DNA from: Erodium maritimum
Taxonomy: Eukaryota > Streptophyta > Magnoliopsida > Geraniales > Geraniaceae
Direction of reading: 5' to 3'
Assembly: GCA_963921825.1 (NCBI GenBank)
Contig: OY997588.1
Span: forward strand, 129,921,203-129,985,202
Length of the DNA: 64,000 bases
Shown here: positions 23,604 through 34,309 of the stretch, one piece after another
Layout of the letters: every line of letters starts with the position of its first letter
Numbering within the stretch: position 1 is the first letter of the stretch
Notes under the pieces: generated by a model
Database searches by the model: none
Told to the model about the DNA's origin: nothing
Seen by the model: the letters and a program-made list of their open reading frames with translations, nothing else
Position numbers and translations under genes: made by a program

Positions 23604-24929
23604 ATGGCTCGCGGAAGGCGCGGACGAGCATCAGAAACACGGGGTCAAGCACCCACGCGAGGCCGGCGGGGGCGGTCAGCAGGGGCACCAGGGAGGGTGC
23701 CAGCCGTCGAGCCCGCCGACTACGCGGAGGCACGGGGCACTCCTGTCGGAGAAGACGGGAGAAGTGATGCGGGACCATCTGCAGGTACCCCCAGTGTTCC
23801 GCCAGTCGCGGACCCTCCAGTGATGACTGCCCTAGATGAGCTTACCAGGACCGTTCAGAGTTTGGTGGCGGTCATCGCCAGCCGAGAGTCGGCTTCGCCA
23901 GCACCAGAGGCGGCCGCAGTCCCGGTGAGGGCCGCTCAGACAGAGGATCTTACCTCCCGAGCACTACTCGACTTCCTGAAGCTCGGGATACCTGTTTTTG
24001 TCGGGGAGCCAAATCCCGACCTAGCCGAGCGATGGATAGAGCAGGTCACACGAGACCTGGACACATTGGGTGTCGAGGATGGCCGTCGGAGAGTGTCCTT
24101 CGCGGCCCATCAGCTGAGAGACAGCGCCTACCACTGGTGGGGGCGGGTGAAGGACACAGTCGGATACGACTACAACGTATTCCAGGAGGTATTCATGACA
24201 CAATACTTTCCCGAGTCGGCTCGGCTGGAGCGACATCGGCAATTCTTAGACCTGAAGCAGGGAGAGATGACAGTGGCACAGTACGAGGCCAGGTTTACAG
24301 CCTTGGCCAGATTCGCGCCAGAGATGGTGATGACCGAGAAGAACCGTTGCCTGCGGTTCCAGGGAGGACTGAGTCTGGGGATTCGGAACCAGGTTCTCGC
24401 CTTGAGACTGAGGAAGTACACAGATCTCGTGGACACCGCAGCGACGGTGGAGCAGGGTATCCGGGATGCGGACAGGACCCGTGAGGTCCGACAGCAGCCG
24501 ACCAGCTTTGCAGGGCCGTCCGAGTCACGAGACCCTCGAAGACAGAGGACCACGGGATCCTTCCGACCACAGGCTCATCAGGATGAACCGAGGCAGCAAG
24601 GATCAGTGGCGTCAGTGGGGCCAGTCGCTTCGAGGAGACAGCTGGGATGCTTTAACTACGGGCAGCCAGACCACATGCAGCGAGAGTGTCCGATGAACAC
24701 GGGGCCGAGGGTCGACGAGACCAGGTGTCACCGGTGCGGCCGCGTTGGGCACACTATCGGTCAGTGCTATGAGCCGTTGGGGGCAATGACAGTGCGACAA
24801 TCACAGCAGTCGCGCCCTCGTCAGAACCAACGGTCGAGGTTTTCGCAGCCGTCGACGAGCGGGCCAGCTCCGAGACAGCAGCGGAGCTATGGGTATCCAG
24901 CAGCCAGTACGCCGGATCAGAGGCAGTAG
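23604..24929 (+). CDS. gag: Gag polyprotein, copy 4 (441 aa), first zinc knuckle damaged
   Basis: The protein appears identical to copies 1 and 3, with Cys to Tyr in the first CCHC knuckle and an intact second knuckle. The frame is open throughout. The start is the ATG giving MARGRRGRAS; upstream in-frame sequence has no ATG. Confidence 0.9.
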   Translation: MARGRRGRASETRGQAPTRGRRGRSAGAPGRVPAVEPADYAEARGTPVGEDGRSDAGPSAGTPSVPPVADPPVMTALDELTRTVQSLVAVIASRESASPAPEAAAVPVRAAQTEDLTSRALLDFLKLGIPVFVGEPNPDLAERWIEQVTRDLDTLGVEDGRRRVSFAAHQLRDSAYHWWGRVKDTVGYDYNVFQEVFMTQYFPESARLERHRQFLDLKQGEMTVAQYEARFTALARFAPEMVMTEKNRCLRFQGGLSLGIRNQVLALRLRKYTDLVDTAATVEQGIRDADRTREVRQQPTSFAGPSESRDPRRQRTTGSFRPQAHQDEPRQQGSVASVGPVASRRQLGCFNYGQPDHMQRECPMNTGPRVDETRCHRCGRVGHTIGQCYEPLGAMTVRQSQQSRPRQNQRSRFSQPSTSGPAPRQQRSYGYPAASTPDQRQ

Positions 24930-25066
24930 GAGTCGGGGGGAAGAGTGTACGCCGTTAACGACTCCCGGATACCAGGAACCCCTACCTACCGCGAGACCTA
25001 TCAGGGTACGTGTCTTTTGTACCTTTTATGAGCGTTATTCTAAATTTCGCGGACGAAATTTCCTTT

Positions 25067-25074
25067 AAGGGGGG
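25067..25074 (+). other. Polypurine tract, unit 4
   Basis: AAGGGGGG lies five bases before the LTR5 start. Confidence 0.8.
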
Positions 25075-25079
25075 TAGAT

Positions 25080-28000
25080 TGTAAAACCCGCTCCGTTTCG
25101 TTAAGGTATTAATTTGCAAACGAAAACCTTAGGGTAGGTTTTGAAACAAGTGCACAAACAAAAAAAAAAAAATGATCTGGGCAGGCCAGGCTCGGCCAGC
25201 AGGCCCTTCCCCTCACTTGGGCTTGAGCCCGTTTGCTGTCTGAGGCCCAAGAGGGCCGGCCCAAGCCGCACCCCTTATAAGCTGAAACTAGGGTTTCAGC
25301 ACTTCAACCACAGCCTCCATCTTCTCTCTCTCTCTACCCGACTCCCTCTCTCTCCTCCGTTCATCTTCTTCGCCGAACCATCCCCGGCCGCCACAGTTCC
25401 GGCCGCCACCTCCCTCACCGGCACCGTCTCATCCCTTCCTCCTCCGTCCCGAACCTCCCTCACCGAGCCCGAGCTCGTTCTTCTCCGGCTCAAAACCCCG
25501 ACCTGCCTCGTCACCTCCTCAGCAACGGCCGACCACCACCCGTCCTCCTCACCTCCTCCGTCCAGCCACGACCGCGCCGCCGTCCCGACCACGCCACCGT
25601 CCCGACCACCCTCCTCCCTCACCAGATCCGTCCAACCACGCCACCGTCCCGACCACCCTCCTCCCTCACCAGATCCGTCCAACCACGCCGCCGTCAAGCC
25701 GCCGTCCCCGAGCTCCCCAACGCCGCCGGCGCTCGCCAGATCCGGCGAGTTACAGCCGGATTCGTCAGATCCGAGGAGAAGTCCTCAGCCGCGCTCCGCC
25801 GCGCCCACGACCGGAGCTACCTCGCCGTCGCCGGCCACCTCCGCCGCACCGAGCCTCTCTTCCTCTCCCTCGGTCGTCCACGCCGGTGCTGCTCCGCCAC
25901 CGGAAACACCTGCAGAACCGGGAGCGTCGTGGCTCCGTCGAGACCCCACCGTGCGGTCCAGCTCCGAGACCGGGACCAGTCCCCCACGGCGGCAGTCACC
26001 GCTGCCCGTCGTTTCCTCTCCTCCACGGTGAGGTTGGTACCTGGGGTTTTTAGTCGCCGGCGACGTCTTCGCCGGCGGCCGGTTTATTTGTTTCGTACCG
26101 TTCAACTTTATTTGATTTCTGTGTATTGTCCGAGCTTCTGTAAATCCAGAAAAGGAAGAAATAAAACCAGTTTTGAATTTAAACGTTAGTTTTGTAATTC
26201 TGGATCTGGTCATTGTTTGCCTTGTTGATCTGGACTCAAAATTTCGAGTTGTAAAAGGGAAAATGAAGTGTTTTGAAACAGTTAGGGTTTGAGATCGGTT
26301 TTGGATGGAAAATCGAACTTCTGAAGTTGAAGGGAAAGGAACCCTAAATCGAAAAATCGGTTTTGATTAGAAAGGGGATTTAAATTGGAAAGTGACCTAA
26401 TTTGAAAAGAGTTTTAAAATAAAACCAGATTTGGAAATAAAAAGGGAAGTAAAATCAGCGGATTTAAAACGGATTTCGAGCAGTTGAACGAATCTGGAAC
26501 TCTGGTTAAAATGGACTGCAAATTGGGTTTAAAAAGGAACAAAAGCGGACCGCTGAATCGGACCTCGGGATTCGTGCATTGGGACCGTGCCTCGCATGCA
26601 CCGGTTTCGGTGCTCGGGTACTCAAACCCGATTCGCCGTGACACCGCTTTTAGCCCGCTCGAGTTTAAAGGACAATTGTCGGATCTAGACTGGTTTAATC
26701 GTAACCTTTAATTTAGCGGTGGAACCGTTATTAATATAGGGCTTTCGTGTTCTCTTTAGCGTCCGGCTTCGATCAAAGTGAAGCCCGGAGGTGGCGAGCC
26801 AGAACGTCAGCAGCTAGGAAGCATAGCGGTTGCTCTTCAGTTGAGGTAGGGAAAAGTAGCCGGATCTCGGCCCTGATTAGGGAAAGTTAATAGTAGAATT
26901 GCATGTGACACCGGGGTGTCGTGGGTTGAGTAGAATTATTTAAATATTAGAAAAGCATGATACGGGATTGTAGCGTTCAAGAGAAAAGCATGTGACACTT
27001 AGTAGTGTCGTAGGAGCAGAGAACTTAGCGTTAGCTGTTTACTGGAGGCATGTGACCATGCCCGGAGGTTGATTGTGAAACTGTTGATATTAGGACTGTT
27101 GGAGGCTTGGGTTAAGCCGGAGGTTGATTGCTTATTTTGGCGTCTTTGGTGGCCATGAGAGCCCGTGTTGTTAATCGTGTTTGGGTGGCCATGAGAGCCC
27201 GTACTTTATTGTTGGTGTTTTAGCTGGCTTACGAGTTAGAGTCTCGGTAAGTTGCAAGCGTGTTTTATTGTTGAGTTTGGGTGGCCGTGAGTGCCCGTGG
27301 GGTTGTTGAAACCGTGTCTTTACCTTTGGTGTTTTGGGTGGCCTTGAGAGCCCGTGTACTAAGGTTGGTGTCTTTGGCTGGCCTGACCGAGTTAGAGTCT
27401 CGGGGGGTTGCAAGCTCTCTTTAGCTGGCTTACGAGTTAGAGTCTCGGTAAGTTGCAAGCGTGTTTTATGGTTGGTGTCTTGGGAGGCCGTGAGTGCCCG
27501 TGGGGCTGTTGAGTTCGAGTTTTACTGTTAGTGTCTTGGTGGCCATGAGTGCCTATGAGTGTTGAACCTGTGTTGTTACTGGTTGTGAACTTGCTTGTGA
27601 TTGTGATTGTGTTTGTGATTGTGATTGTGTTTGTGATTGTGTTTGTGGTTACCGGAGGTTGGGGGCCCGCTTCCTGAAACGGGGGTCCACGAGCACACGC
27701 GTCCGCATGTTCAGACGGGGTAGGGGGCCCGCCCGCCAATAAAGGGGTCCTGGCCGCGCATGTGTGGTTTGGGTTTGTGAGCATACCTTGGCTGGCTTAT
27801 GGGTTAGAGTCCCAGTAAGTTGCAGCGTTTTCCGGCTGGCTTATGGGTTAGAGTCCCAGTAAGTTGCAGCGTTTTCCGGCTGGCTTAGGGGTTAGAGTCC
27901 CGGTAAGTTGCAGCATTCTTGGGTTGGCCTGGTCGGGTTAGAGTCCCGGGAGGGCGTTCTTGGCAGCTGGTTTGCGATTCTTTGTGATCTTGTTTTGGTG

Positions 28001-28563
28001 TGCGATCCTTTGTGATCTTGGTTGGTGTGTGATCCCTTGTGATGCTGTTTGATGTTGCGTACTTTCTTTTGAGTCCTTGGAAGAGGCCGTCAATCGTTGG
28101 ATCAGGTCTACTTTACGTGTCAGAGTGTTGAGTCGTTCGAGGAAGGTCATCGTGGGTGTTTGTTCAGTCAGAGTGCTTGGGTTGGGGATGATTTCCCCGG
28201 TGCTGAGTCATTGTTGGTGTTACTTGCTTTGCCTGCTAATTATGCCGTAGTCAGTCTGTTATCCGTGGTGGTGAGCGAACGCTCACCCCTAGCTGCTTTT
28301 CCTATAGGTACTGTTCGTGGGACGGACTAGGTGAGCTCTCGAAGCTTGTGGAGCTGGGAGCGGAGTCCGGGTTTTGTCTTTTGAGTCTAGTGACGGATAC
28401 TGTGTACTTTGTCCACTTGTTAGGGCGTGTTTTAAACTGTATTTATTATTTTGTTGAACAAATGGTACTTTTAAAGAGTTTAATGAAAACAGGTTTTCAA
28501 GTGTTTTTATGTTTTAAAATGTTCGCGTCCCTAGTTCGGTTTTACTGAAATTGGGGCGTGACA
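25080..28563 (+). mobile_element. LTR5, right end of gag-only array (3484 bp)
   Basis: Complete, TGTAAAACCC to GCGTGACA. No primer site follows; sequence changes at 28564 to a broken minus-strand gag. It shares GCGCATGTGTGG (near 27757) with LTR2 rather than with LTR3 and LTR4. Confidence 0.92.
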
Positions 28564-29165
28564 GTCATCTCGAACCGATCGAGGGAATACTGTTCCAGGC
28601 ACAGTCTGCTGAACAGCTGAAAGTCATCTCCAACCATGGTCTACACATGCTGCCACCAGTAGTATGCTTCTCCCTCAAACTGAAAAGTCGCGAAAGACAC
28701 TCTCAAACGACTATCAGATACCTCAGACGTATCCAGATTGCGGTTAATCCGTTCCAACCAAATTGCAACATCCACAGGGTCTGAACTCCCGGAGTCGACT
28801 GATGTGCCCAGCTTGCGAAAATCTATGAGTGCCTGGGCCGTATGGCTGTCAAAATGGCATGGCCTCTCGACATAGGTTGTCGTAGTCGTGGGCACAGTCT
28901 CTGGTGCCGGCGCTACAGTCTCCTGCTGAGCGCTGATCGCTGCTAGTACTGCGCGAACAACCTCCTCTAGAGGGGCCGCCTGAGTCGGCTCTACGACTGG
29001 AGGAACTCTAGGTGGTAACCCTGACGGCCGACCCTCAAAACTCTGGTACTCTGTGGAAGCAGCACCCTGTGCGCTCGATGCCCCTGCCAGTCCAACGACT
29101 GGTGTCTGGCTCTACCCCACAACTGGGCGGCTCTTGGTCCCTCTCGGGATGTAAACACGGGACAT
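28564..29165 (-). pseudogene. Broken Ty3 gag of family B element, truncated by the array
   Basis: The minus-strand frame starts at an ATG ending at 29165 (MSRVYIPRGTKSR). It continues with AQGAASTEYQSFEG, the gag signature LERINRNLDTSEV and GEAYYWWQHV. It aligns along its whole length with the gag at 59840-60541 (MSHVYVPRGTRSR, GEAFYWWQSV). Stops interrupt it near 29110 and at 28641-28643. The homologous frame runs on past the second stop (DFQLFSRL) to the array boundary, where it ends mid-gag. The rest of gag and pol is missing on this side. Confidence 0.85.
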
Positions 29166-30687
29166 CTCGTGTACCCTTTGCATTTATAACGTATATGTTC
29201 ATAATTCAGTTTACCACAATCGGTTCGATTTATCATATCAGGACGTTCTCATGCGTCTCATAGGGATCCTACTTGAATCGATAGTATGCAGTATAGTCAT
29301 ACATAATACTTATATAGACAAAGAAGTCCTCACCTTGTGCGTCTCACACATCACGCAAGCAATTCAATCAAGCAAGTAATTCATCCAACTCCCACAGGAG
29401 GCACAGTTTCAAACAATCACACTATCAACATACCAGACCAGTATACGTCTCGATTGGGTATCTTCCCATCACGTGGGGTTCAATTCACAACTCAACAGTT
29501 CCACAAATTATGTTCTCAATCTCTTTCCCATAGGTCTCAACTCTTTTCATAACTCTCAGCACCTTACTTTTCTCTTATAACATTCATGTCGATCTCGCGT
29601 CGTTACAACCCAATTCAGGCGTCCCCGAATCTCGTTGTAACCACTTGACATCCCCCTATCACGCTCGACTACAATGGCGCCCCTGAGTCAGCCCGTGATA
29701 GTGCAAACACTTCAGTTTCACAGAAATTTAGGCATGACCCGTTCGTATTTTCCACTAACCATCCGCTTAAGCGGGACATCCAATAATCAATTTCACACAA
29801 CATTCAGCACACAAGGTTCCCATAATCAGTAAAGTACGCATCATCGTGCAATACTATAAGTACTCCTTGGGTTTCTACCCTTTATTCAATTTACACCTAA
29901 TCGGGTCAACATTTCAACTTCACCCCTTAAATAATGGTCACACTTAAGCAAGTCAACATTTCAATTTACCAATCAAGTAACGGCCAACCAAGGTGGTAAC
30001 GCAATCAACAATTTCACAACTAACACTTCATCACTCCAGAACACGCAGCATCAGAATAATACAGTAAAGTATGGTGCCGGAACAACCGCCGGCCTCAATC
30101 TTCCCGGATCACGAAGCAGCGAGATGGAACCAGTCCTTCCGGAACACTAAGCATCGGGAAGTACAACAATATCACGAAGTAGCATCGGGATGGAACCAAT
30201 CTTTCCGGGTCACGGAGCATCGGATAAGACGGTAACGCACCATACCGGAATATATCTCGGTCTAGGTTCCCCAGGTCACGAAGCATTGGGATAGTTAACA
30301 ATATAAACACAACAGACCATCATACCCGCTCGGTAAATAAACAACAAAGGCATTCAATTTCTGACAGGGCACAACACACAACTCATACAACCCACCAAGC
30401 TTAAGCATCGCTCGTTAAACCAATCCCAATCTCAACCGTTCGGCATCACCGATCACTGTAACATACAACCAATAGGGCGTAGGATACCAGCCAAGCAATG
30501 CAACCATCGTAATATAAAAGATTCAAACTTAAACAAACATTGAAACAATCAAGACTCGTGTCGTTCCAACTCTACGCATCAAATGTTTCCAACTTGCGTC
30601 ACTGAGTACCACGACTTAGACCACCTAACTCTACCCACCTAATTGACGTCGGTCCGAGGTTTTGAAAACACGTTCAAAATGAAACCA
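29166..30687 (-). promoter_or_regulatory. Leader of family B element
   Basis: About 1.5 kb lies between the gag start and the primer site, without a credible gene. It parallels the leader of the full-length element (58676-59839): both contain a sequence where a stretch of the type TTCAGGCGTCCCCGAA (minus-strand orientation reversed) precedes the gag by roughly 0.4 kb, and both have AAGCGGGACAT-like sequence. GGAACCAGTC-type short repeats lie at 30110-30300. Confidence 0.5.
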
Positions 30688-30700
30688 GCATCTGATACCA
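30688..30700 (-). other. Primer binding site of family B element
   Basis: The minus strand reads TGGTATCAGATGC, a slightly degenerate initiator Met-tRNA primer site, three bases after the LTR end. Confidence 0.75.
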
Positions 30701-30703
30701 AAT

Positions 30704-33472
30704 TGTCACGCCCCAAATCCGGTTTTGGCCGGACTCGAGACGTGACTTGAGTTGACAATAAGATAATGCCAAAATGATAGTAAAATCGATTAAATGCTCA
30801 ATAGATTCCAATCAAATACTCAAAATAACGAGTTCAAATCTCAAATACTCAAATAACATGAGTTCCGAAAAGTAATGAGGAGTCAAGCTCAAATAGAGTA
30901 TGTACTACATAAGGTTCAATATAAAGACCCACAACGTCTCTAGGACGGAACACCCCGACTATCCAGAAGCTCCCGAGCCTCGAATCCACTACACATCAAG
31001 CACGCATGTACATACAATAAATAAGACAAATAAGGGTGAGCTTACGCTCAGTAGGGAAAATCAAAAAACAGTTTAACCTTCAATTTAATAATAAGACTTC
31101 TTTAGCATGACGGCACATGTTGTAATTAATAGTTTTAATCCAAAATGATGCGGTAAAATAGGCAAGATAAGAACAATATCACATTCTTAAGGATAACGGT
31201 AACTTTCAGGAGAATAAATGAAAAGCGTTGTAAAGATTCGATAACTACTAAAATGGGATCACGTGAATATCACGCCAACAGCTCAAATCCTCAATACTCC
31301 GCTCCGCGAATAGGTTCTTGTGTCATATCGGATCCCATACTTCGATCCACAAGAGTATTCGTGTCATGTCATATTTTCCCTCGGTCCAGAGGAGGCACAT
31401 ACATCGGGGTACCGGTAACAATCCCTGAGGGACGCTTATCGTCGGGATTCTCGGAAATGCCCCTAAAGGACCATATGTCATAAGGAACCAAGGTAATGCT
31501 CCCGCAGGGTAAACCAAACGATGCCCCGCAGGGTCAACAATCACACGCGCCATACCGAAAACGCACATCGGCCTAGACGTCTTCCCGGTAACGCACATCG
31601 GGGAGTATAATCAATGCCCTGCAGGGTCCACAATCAATATCCCGCAAGATCAACAATCACAAGAGACAAATTCACCAACACACATCACAAGGGATTCATA
31701 CCCACAATTACACTTACCTGTATACTTACCAACCACGTTCCATCGGTCTATCACTCACCCGATCATACCATTTGGCACAATCAATTACACTCAATCATTC
31801 ATTCATTCAATTATTCATTCAATCATTCAAGCATTCATTCAACCATTCAATCATTCAAGCATTCATTCAACCATTCAAGCATACGATTTAACTAGTTTCA
31901 TTACACTCTTAGTTTATCCTAAAGCCTAACAGACAATGCATGTGAGGCAACCACAATCAATCATATGGCTCATCTCGGCATTTCTACCAGCACGGCAATT
32001 CCCAAGTATTGAAAGCGATTTAAACTAGTTATTCACATCATATGCATGCATGCTAGACACGTCCGGTTATTAGTAATTGAAAGACGATTATTCTAGTTAT
32101 TCGCATCCTATATGTATTTCTAGGACCTTTCCGATTTTATTAACCTAATAGGCATACTACAATATTAAATTGCACGAGGAGTTTAGTACGTTCCCTACCT
32201 CAAGGTCTTCCTCTAATAATACTCCTAGCTGCTGACGACCGGGCCAACTCCGTCTTCTCGGGCGAAAACCAAGTTCTCTGGCAAGGTCCAAGTCTGATTT
32301 TAACAGGTAAAACTTACACTCAGAACCGATACAGTCTAAATAACAACAAGTTGATCTTTAAACTCGAACGGGCCAAAAGCGGGATTATACGACGAATCAG
32401 ATTCGAGTACCCGAGTCCCGAGCACAGAACCCGGTGCACGGGTTTCGAGGCACGTTTCTCGAGGCGTACCTATTCCTACTTTTAAACTCGTCCTGAGACC
32501 GTTTCAACGGTCCGATTTAATAGTTCGGGTGTCCATGATCGTTCAAAAATCCACAATCCGATTTAATTTAAAATTGTCCTTTTTAATTTAAATCCTTTTT
32601 AACTTAAAACTGATTTTCGTTTTAGAAATTTGTTTCTTTTAATTGCTTCAGTTAATTGTTTGACCAGATCCAAAACGTACGGGAAAAGATAAAAAGAGCG
32701 GAGGAATCTCGGTCAGGTTCCGGCCACCGGCGGTGACAAACCGGCCGGGGCCTCACGGTGCGACGCTCACCGTAGGGAAATAAAAGTGGTGGCGGCGGAC
32801 GGAGCATGGCGGAGTTCCCCGTCTCAGATCTGGACGGCGCGATTCCCGTCCTAGATCCGGCGAGCACGCCGGCGAATCCGTCTCGGCTCTGGCCGTGCAC
32901 GGCGATGGCAGGCTCGGCGCCTCTCTGGGCGTAGCAGTCCCCGACTCCAGAACCTTGGCGGCCAAGTACACTAGAGCTCCGGAGCCGCCTCTATAGTGAA
33001 GCAACCGCGACGGAGATGAAGCTGAGAGCTCGGGGAAGGGGTCGGGAGAGGGATAGCCGTAGACGGTGGGTTGAACGGGAAACAAGAGGAAGACGGTGGA
33101 GATGGCGGGCTCGACGTTCGTGAGGGAATGAGGGGGTGCGGAGTCGAAGAGGATCGAGAGAGGGAGGTCGGGTGAAGGAGAGAGAGGGGAAGAGGCGATA
33201 GACAGAGAAAGGAGGTGAAAGGTCTGAACCCTAAAATTGGAGTTATATAACCCAGGCCTGGCTAAGTGGGCCTCAGGCAGGTTTGGGCCATACGGCCCAA
33301 CTCGAGGGGAGCTGGGTTAGGCCTGGTGGTCAGGTCTGGTCCAGCCCGGTCCAGTCCGGGTCAGTCCGTTTTTTTTTGAAGTCGATCCAATTTTTCCATT
33401 CGATTTCCACCCACGACATTGCAAGACGATAAAATTAATATTTTACTTCTTTTAATTTAGCCGGTCTTTACA
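30704..33472 (-). mobile_element. LTR (family B), 5' LTR of minus-strand Ty3 element (2769 bp)
   Basis: In plus orientation it runs TGTCACGCCCC to GGTCTTTACA, so on the minus strand TGTAAAGACC to GGGGCGTGACA. The outer 1.2 kb matches 1-1266. It has a TATA-like ATATAA at about 33244, a CT-rich leader (32650-33220), donor-like GAG|GTAGGG at 32198, (TTCA)n repeats at 31790-31885 and the hairpin TGAGC-TTAC-GCTCA at 31037-31050. Its 3' end GGATTTGGGGCGTGACA is shared with the other LTR families here. Confidence 0.88.
31790..31885. repeat. ATTCA-type simple repeat in family B LTR
   Basis: Repeated ATTCATTCAA and ATTCAAGC motifs cover about 95 bp, at the position where other LTR families carry minisatellites. 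Confidence 0.8.
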
Positions 33473-33730
33473 CAACCTATCAGCCTTTGCGCACGCACAC
33501 CAGCAGCACGCGCGCCCACGTGTCAGCATATGGTGAGTTCGTAGTTTGGAAAATAAAACACCGCACCTTATTGTGCAAACTACGAACTCACCAGGTGCTG
33601 ACATGTGGGCGCGCGTGCTGCTGGTGCGCGTGCGCACAGTGCTGATCGTTTACGTGCATAATGCTGATAGTTTGCATTTATACCAAACTATCAGCACCCG
33701 CGCGCCCAAACGATCAACACTGTGCGCGCG
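33473..33730. repeat. GC-rich foldback repeats upstream of MLP gene
   Basis: Two inverted repeats are visible. In the first, CGTGTCAGCATATGGTGAGT with flanking GCACGCGCGCCCA (33495-33550) pairs with ACTCACCAGGTGCTGACA and TGGGCGCGCGTGC (33583-33640). In the second, GTGCTGATCGTTT at 33637 onward pairs with AAACGATCAACACTGTG near 33708. They look like a MITE or foldback insertion abutting the family B LTR. No gene is present. Confidence 0.65.
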
Positions 33731-33897
33731 CGTGGTCAAAACGCTCATGCGCGCGGGCAGAGGCGCGCGCGAAGCGGCCACGTGTCAGCATCCTGTGGCT
33801 TGGATTGGTTCGTAGTTTGCACAATAAGAGTGGTTTTTACTGGATGTATATATATATATATCCAAAGGACATAACTCTAATCTAACAGTATAATACG
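33731..33897 (+). promoter_or_regulatory. Putative promoter remnant of the broken MLP gene
   Basis: The short stretch between the foldback repeats and the MLP start codon contains CACGTGTC (a G-box/ABRE-type core, near 33780) and an AT run (TATATATATATAT, about 33847-33860) that could serve as a TATA box 40-50 bp before the ATG. The function is inferred from position only. Confidence 0.4.
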
Positions 33898-33941
33898 ATG
33901 AGTCTTAAGGGTATGCTGGATGCGAATGTGGAGATCAAGGC

Positions 33942-34309
33942 TATTATAGAACCAACTAAACTAAATGCTCAAGCTGATAGTTGAAGGTCCAATTAAGTTA
34001 TATTCTAACACGTGTCCTCACAGAAAAACCCCTTTACGGGTTTGGAGGTGAATTATTTAGAAGATTAGATGAACCCATTGAGAAGAGTGATAAGGGCTGG
34101 CCCATTTTTTGGGCAAATTTCATAAGTAGAGAATAAGTTAGAAATTTTTGTAGAGAGTGGGGTTTGAACCCGGGTCCGTTAGGTGCCAAGCTCTATTACC
34201 ATATTAGAGAATCAACTAAACTAAAAGCTCAAGCTGATCACTGTAATTCGAGCTTCAACTATCAGCTTGAGCTGATAGTTGAAGGTCAAATTATAGTTAT
34301 ATTCTAACA
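33942..34309 (-). mobile_element. TRIM (small LTR element) in MLP exon 1, 368 bp
   Basis: On the minus strand it starts TGTTAGAATATAAC. The LTR-like ends are direct repeats sharing TGTTAGAATATAACT and ACCTTCAACTATCAGCTTGAG and ending in ATAATA or CTAATA. The 5' repeat is followed at once by TGGTAATAGAGC, a near match to the initiator Met-tRNA primer site. A purine stretch, AAAGGGG, lies before the 3' repeat. There is no coding capacity. It is flanked by AAGGC at 33937-33941 and 34310-34314. Confidence 0.8.

Larger units (their letters stand above)
22547..25079 (+). mobile_element. Gag-only internal region, unit 4
   Basis: This is 2533 bp with the same content as units 1-3: gag at 23604-24929 and a polypurine tract at 25067-25074. 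It is the last internal region of the array; LTR5 follows. Confidence 0.88.

Noticed and set aside
3760..28563. Conventional centromeric satellite array
   Set aside because: The 6-kb unit has LTR termini, primer sites, polypurine tracts and open gag, so it is a retroelement array, though its location near a centromere cannot be excluded.
34160..34185. Possible tRNA-like box B (GGTTTGAACCC) in the TRIM
   Set aside because: A single box-like motif occurs on a retroelement internal region; no tRNA fold or box A at the right distance was found.
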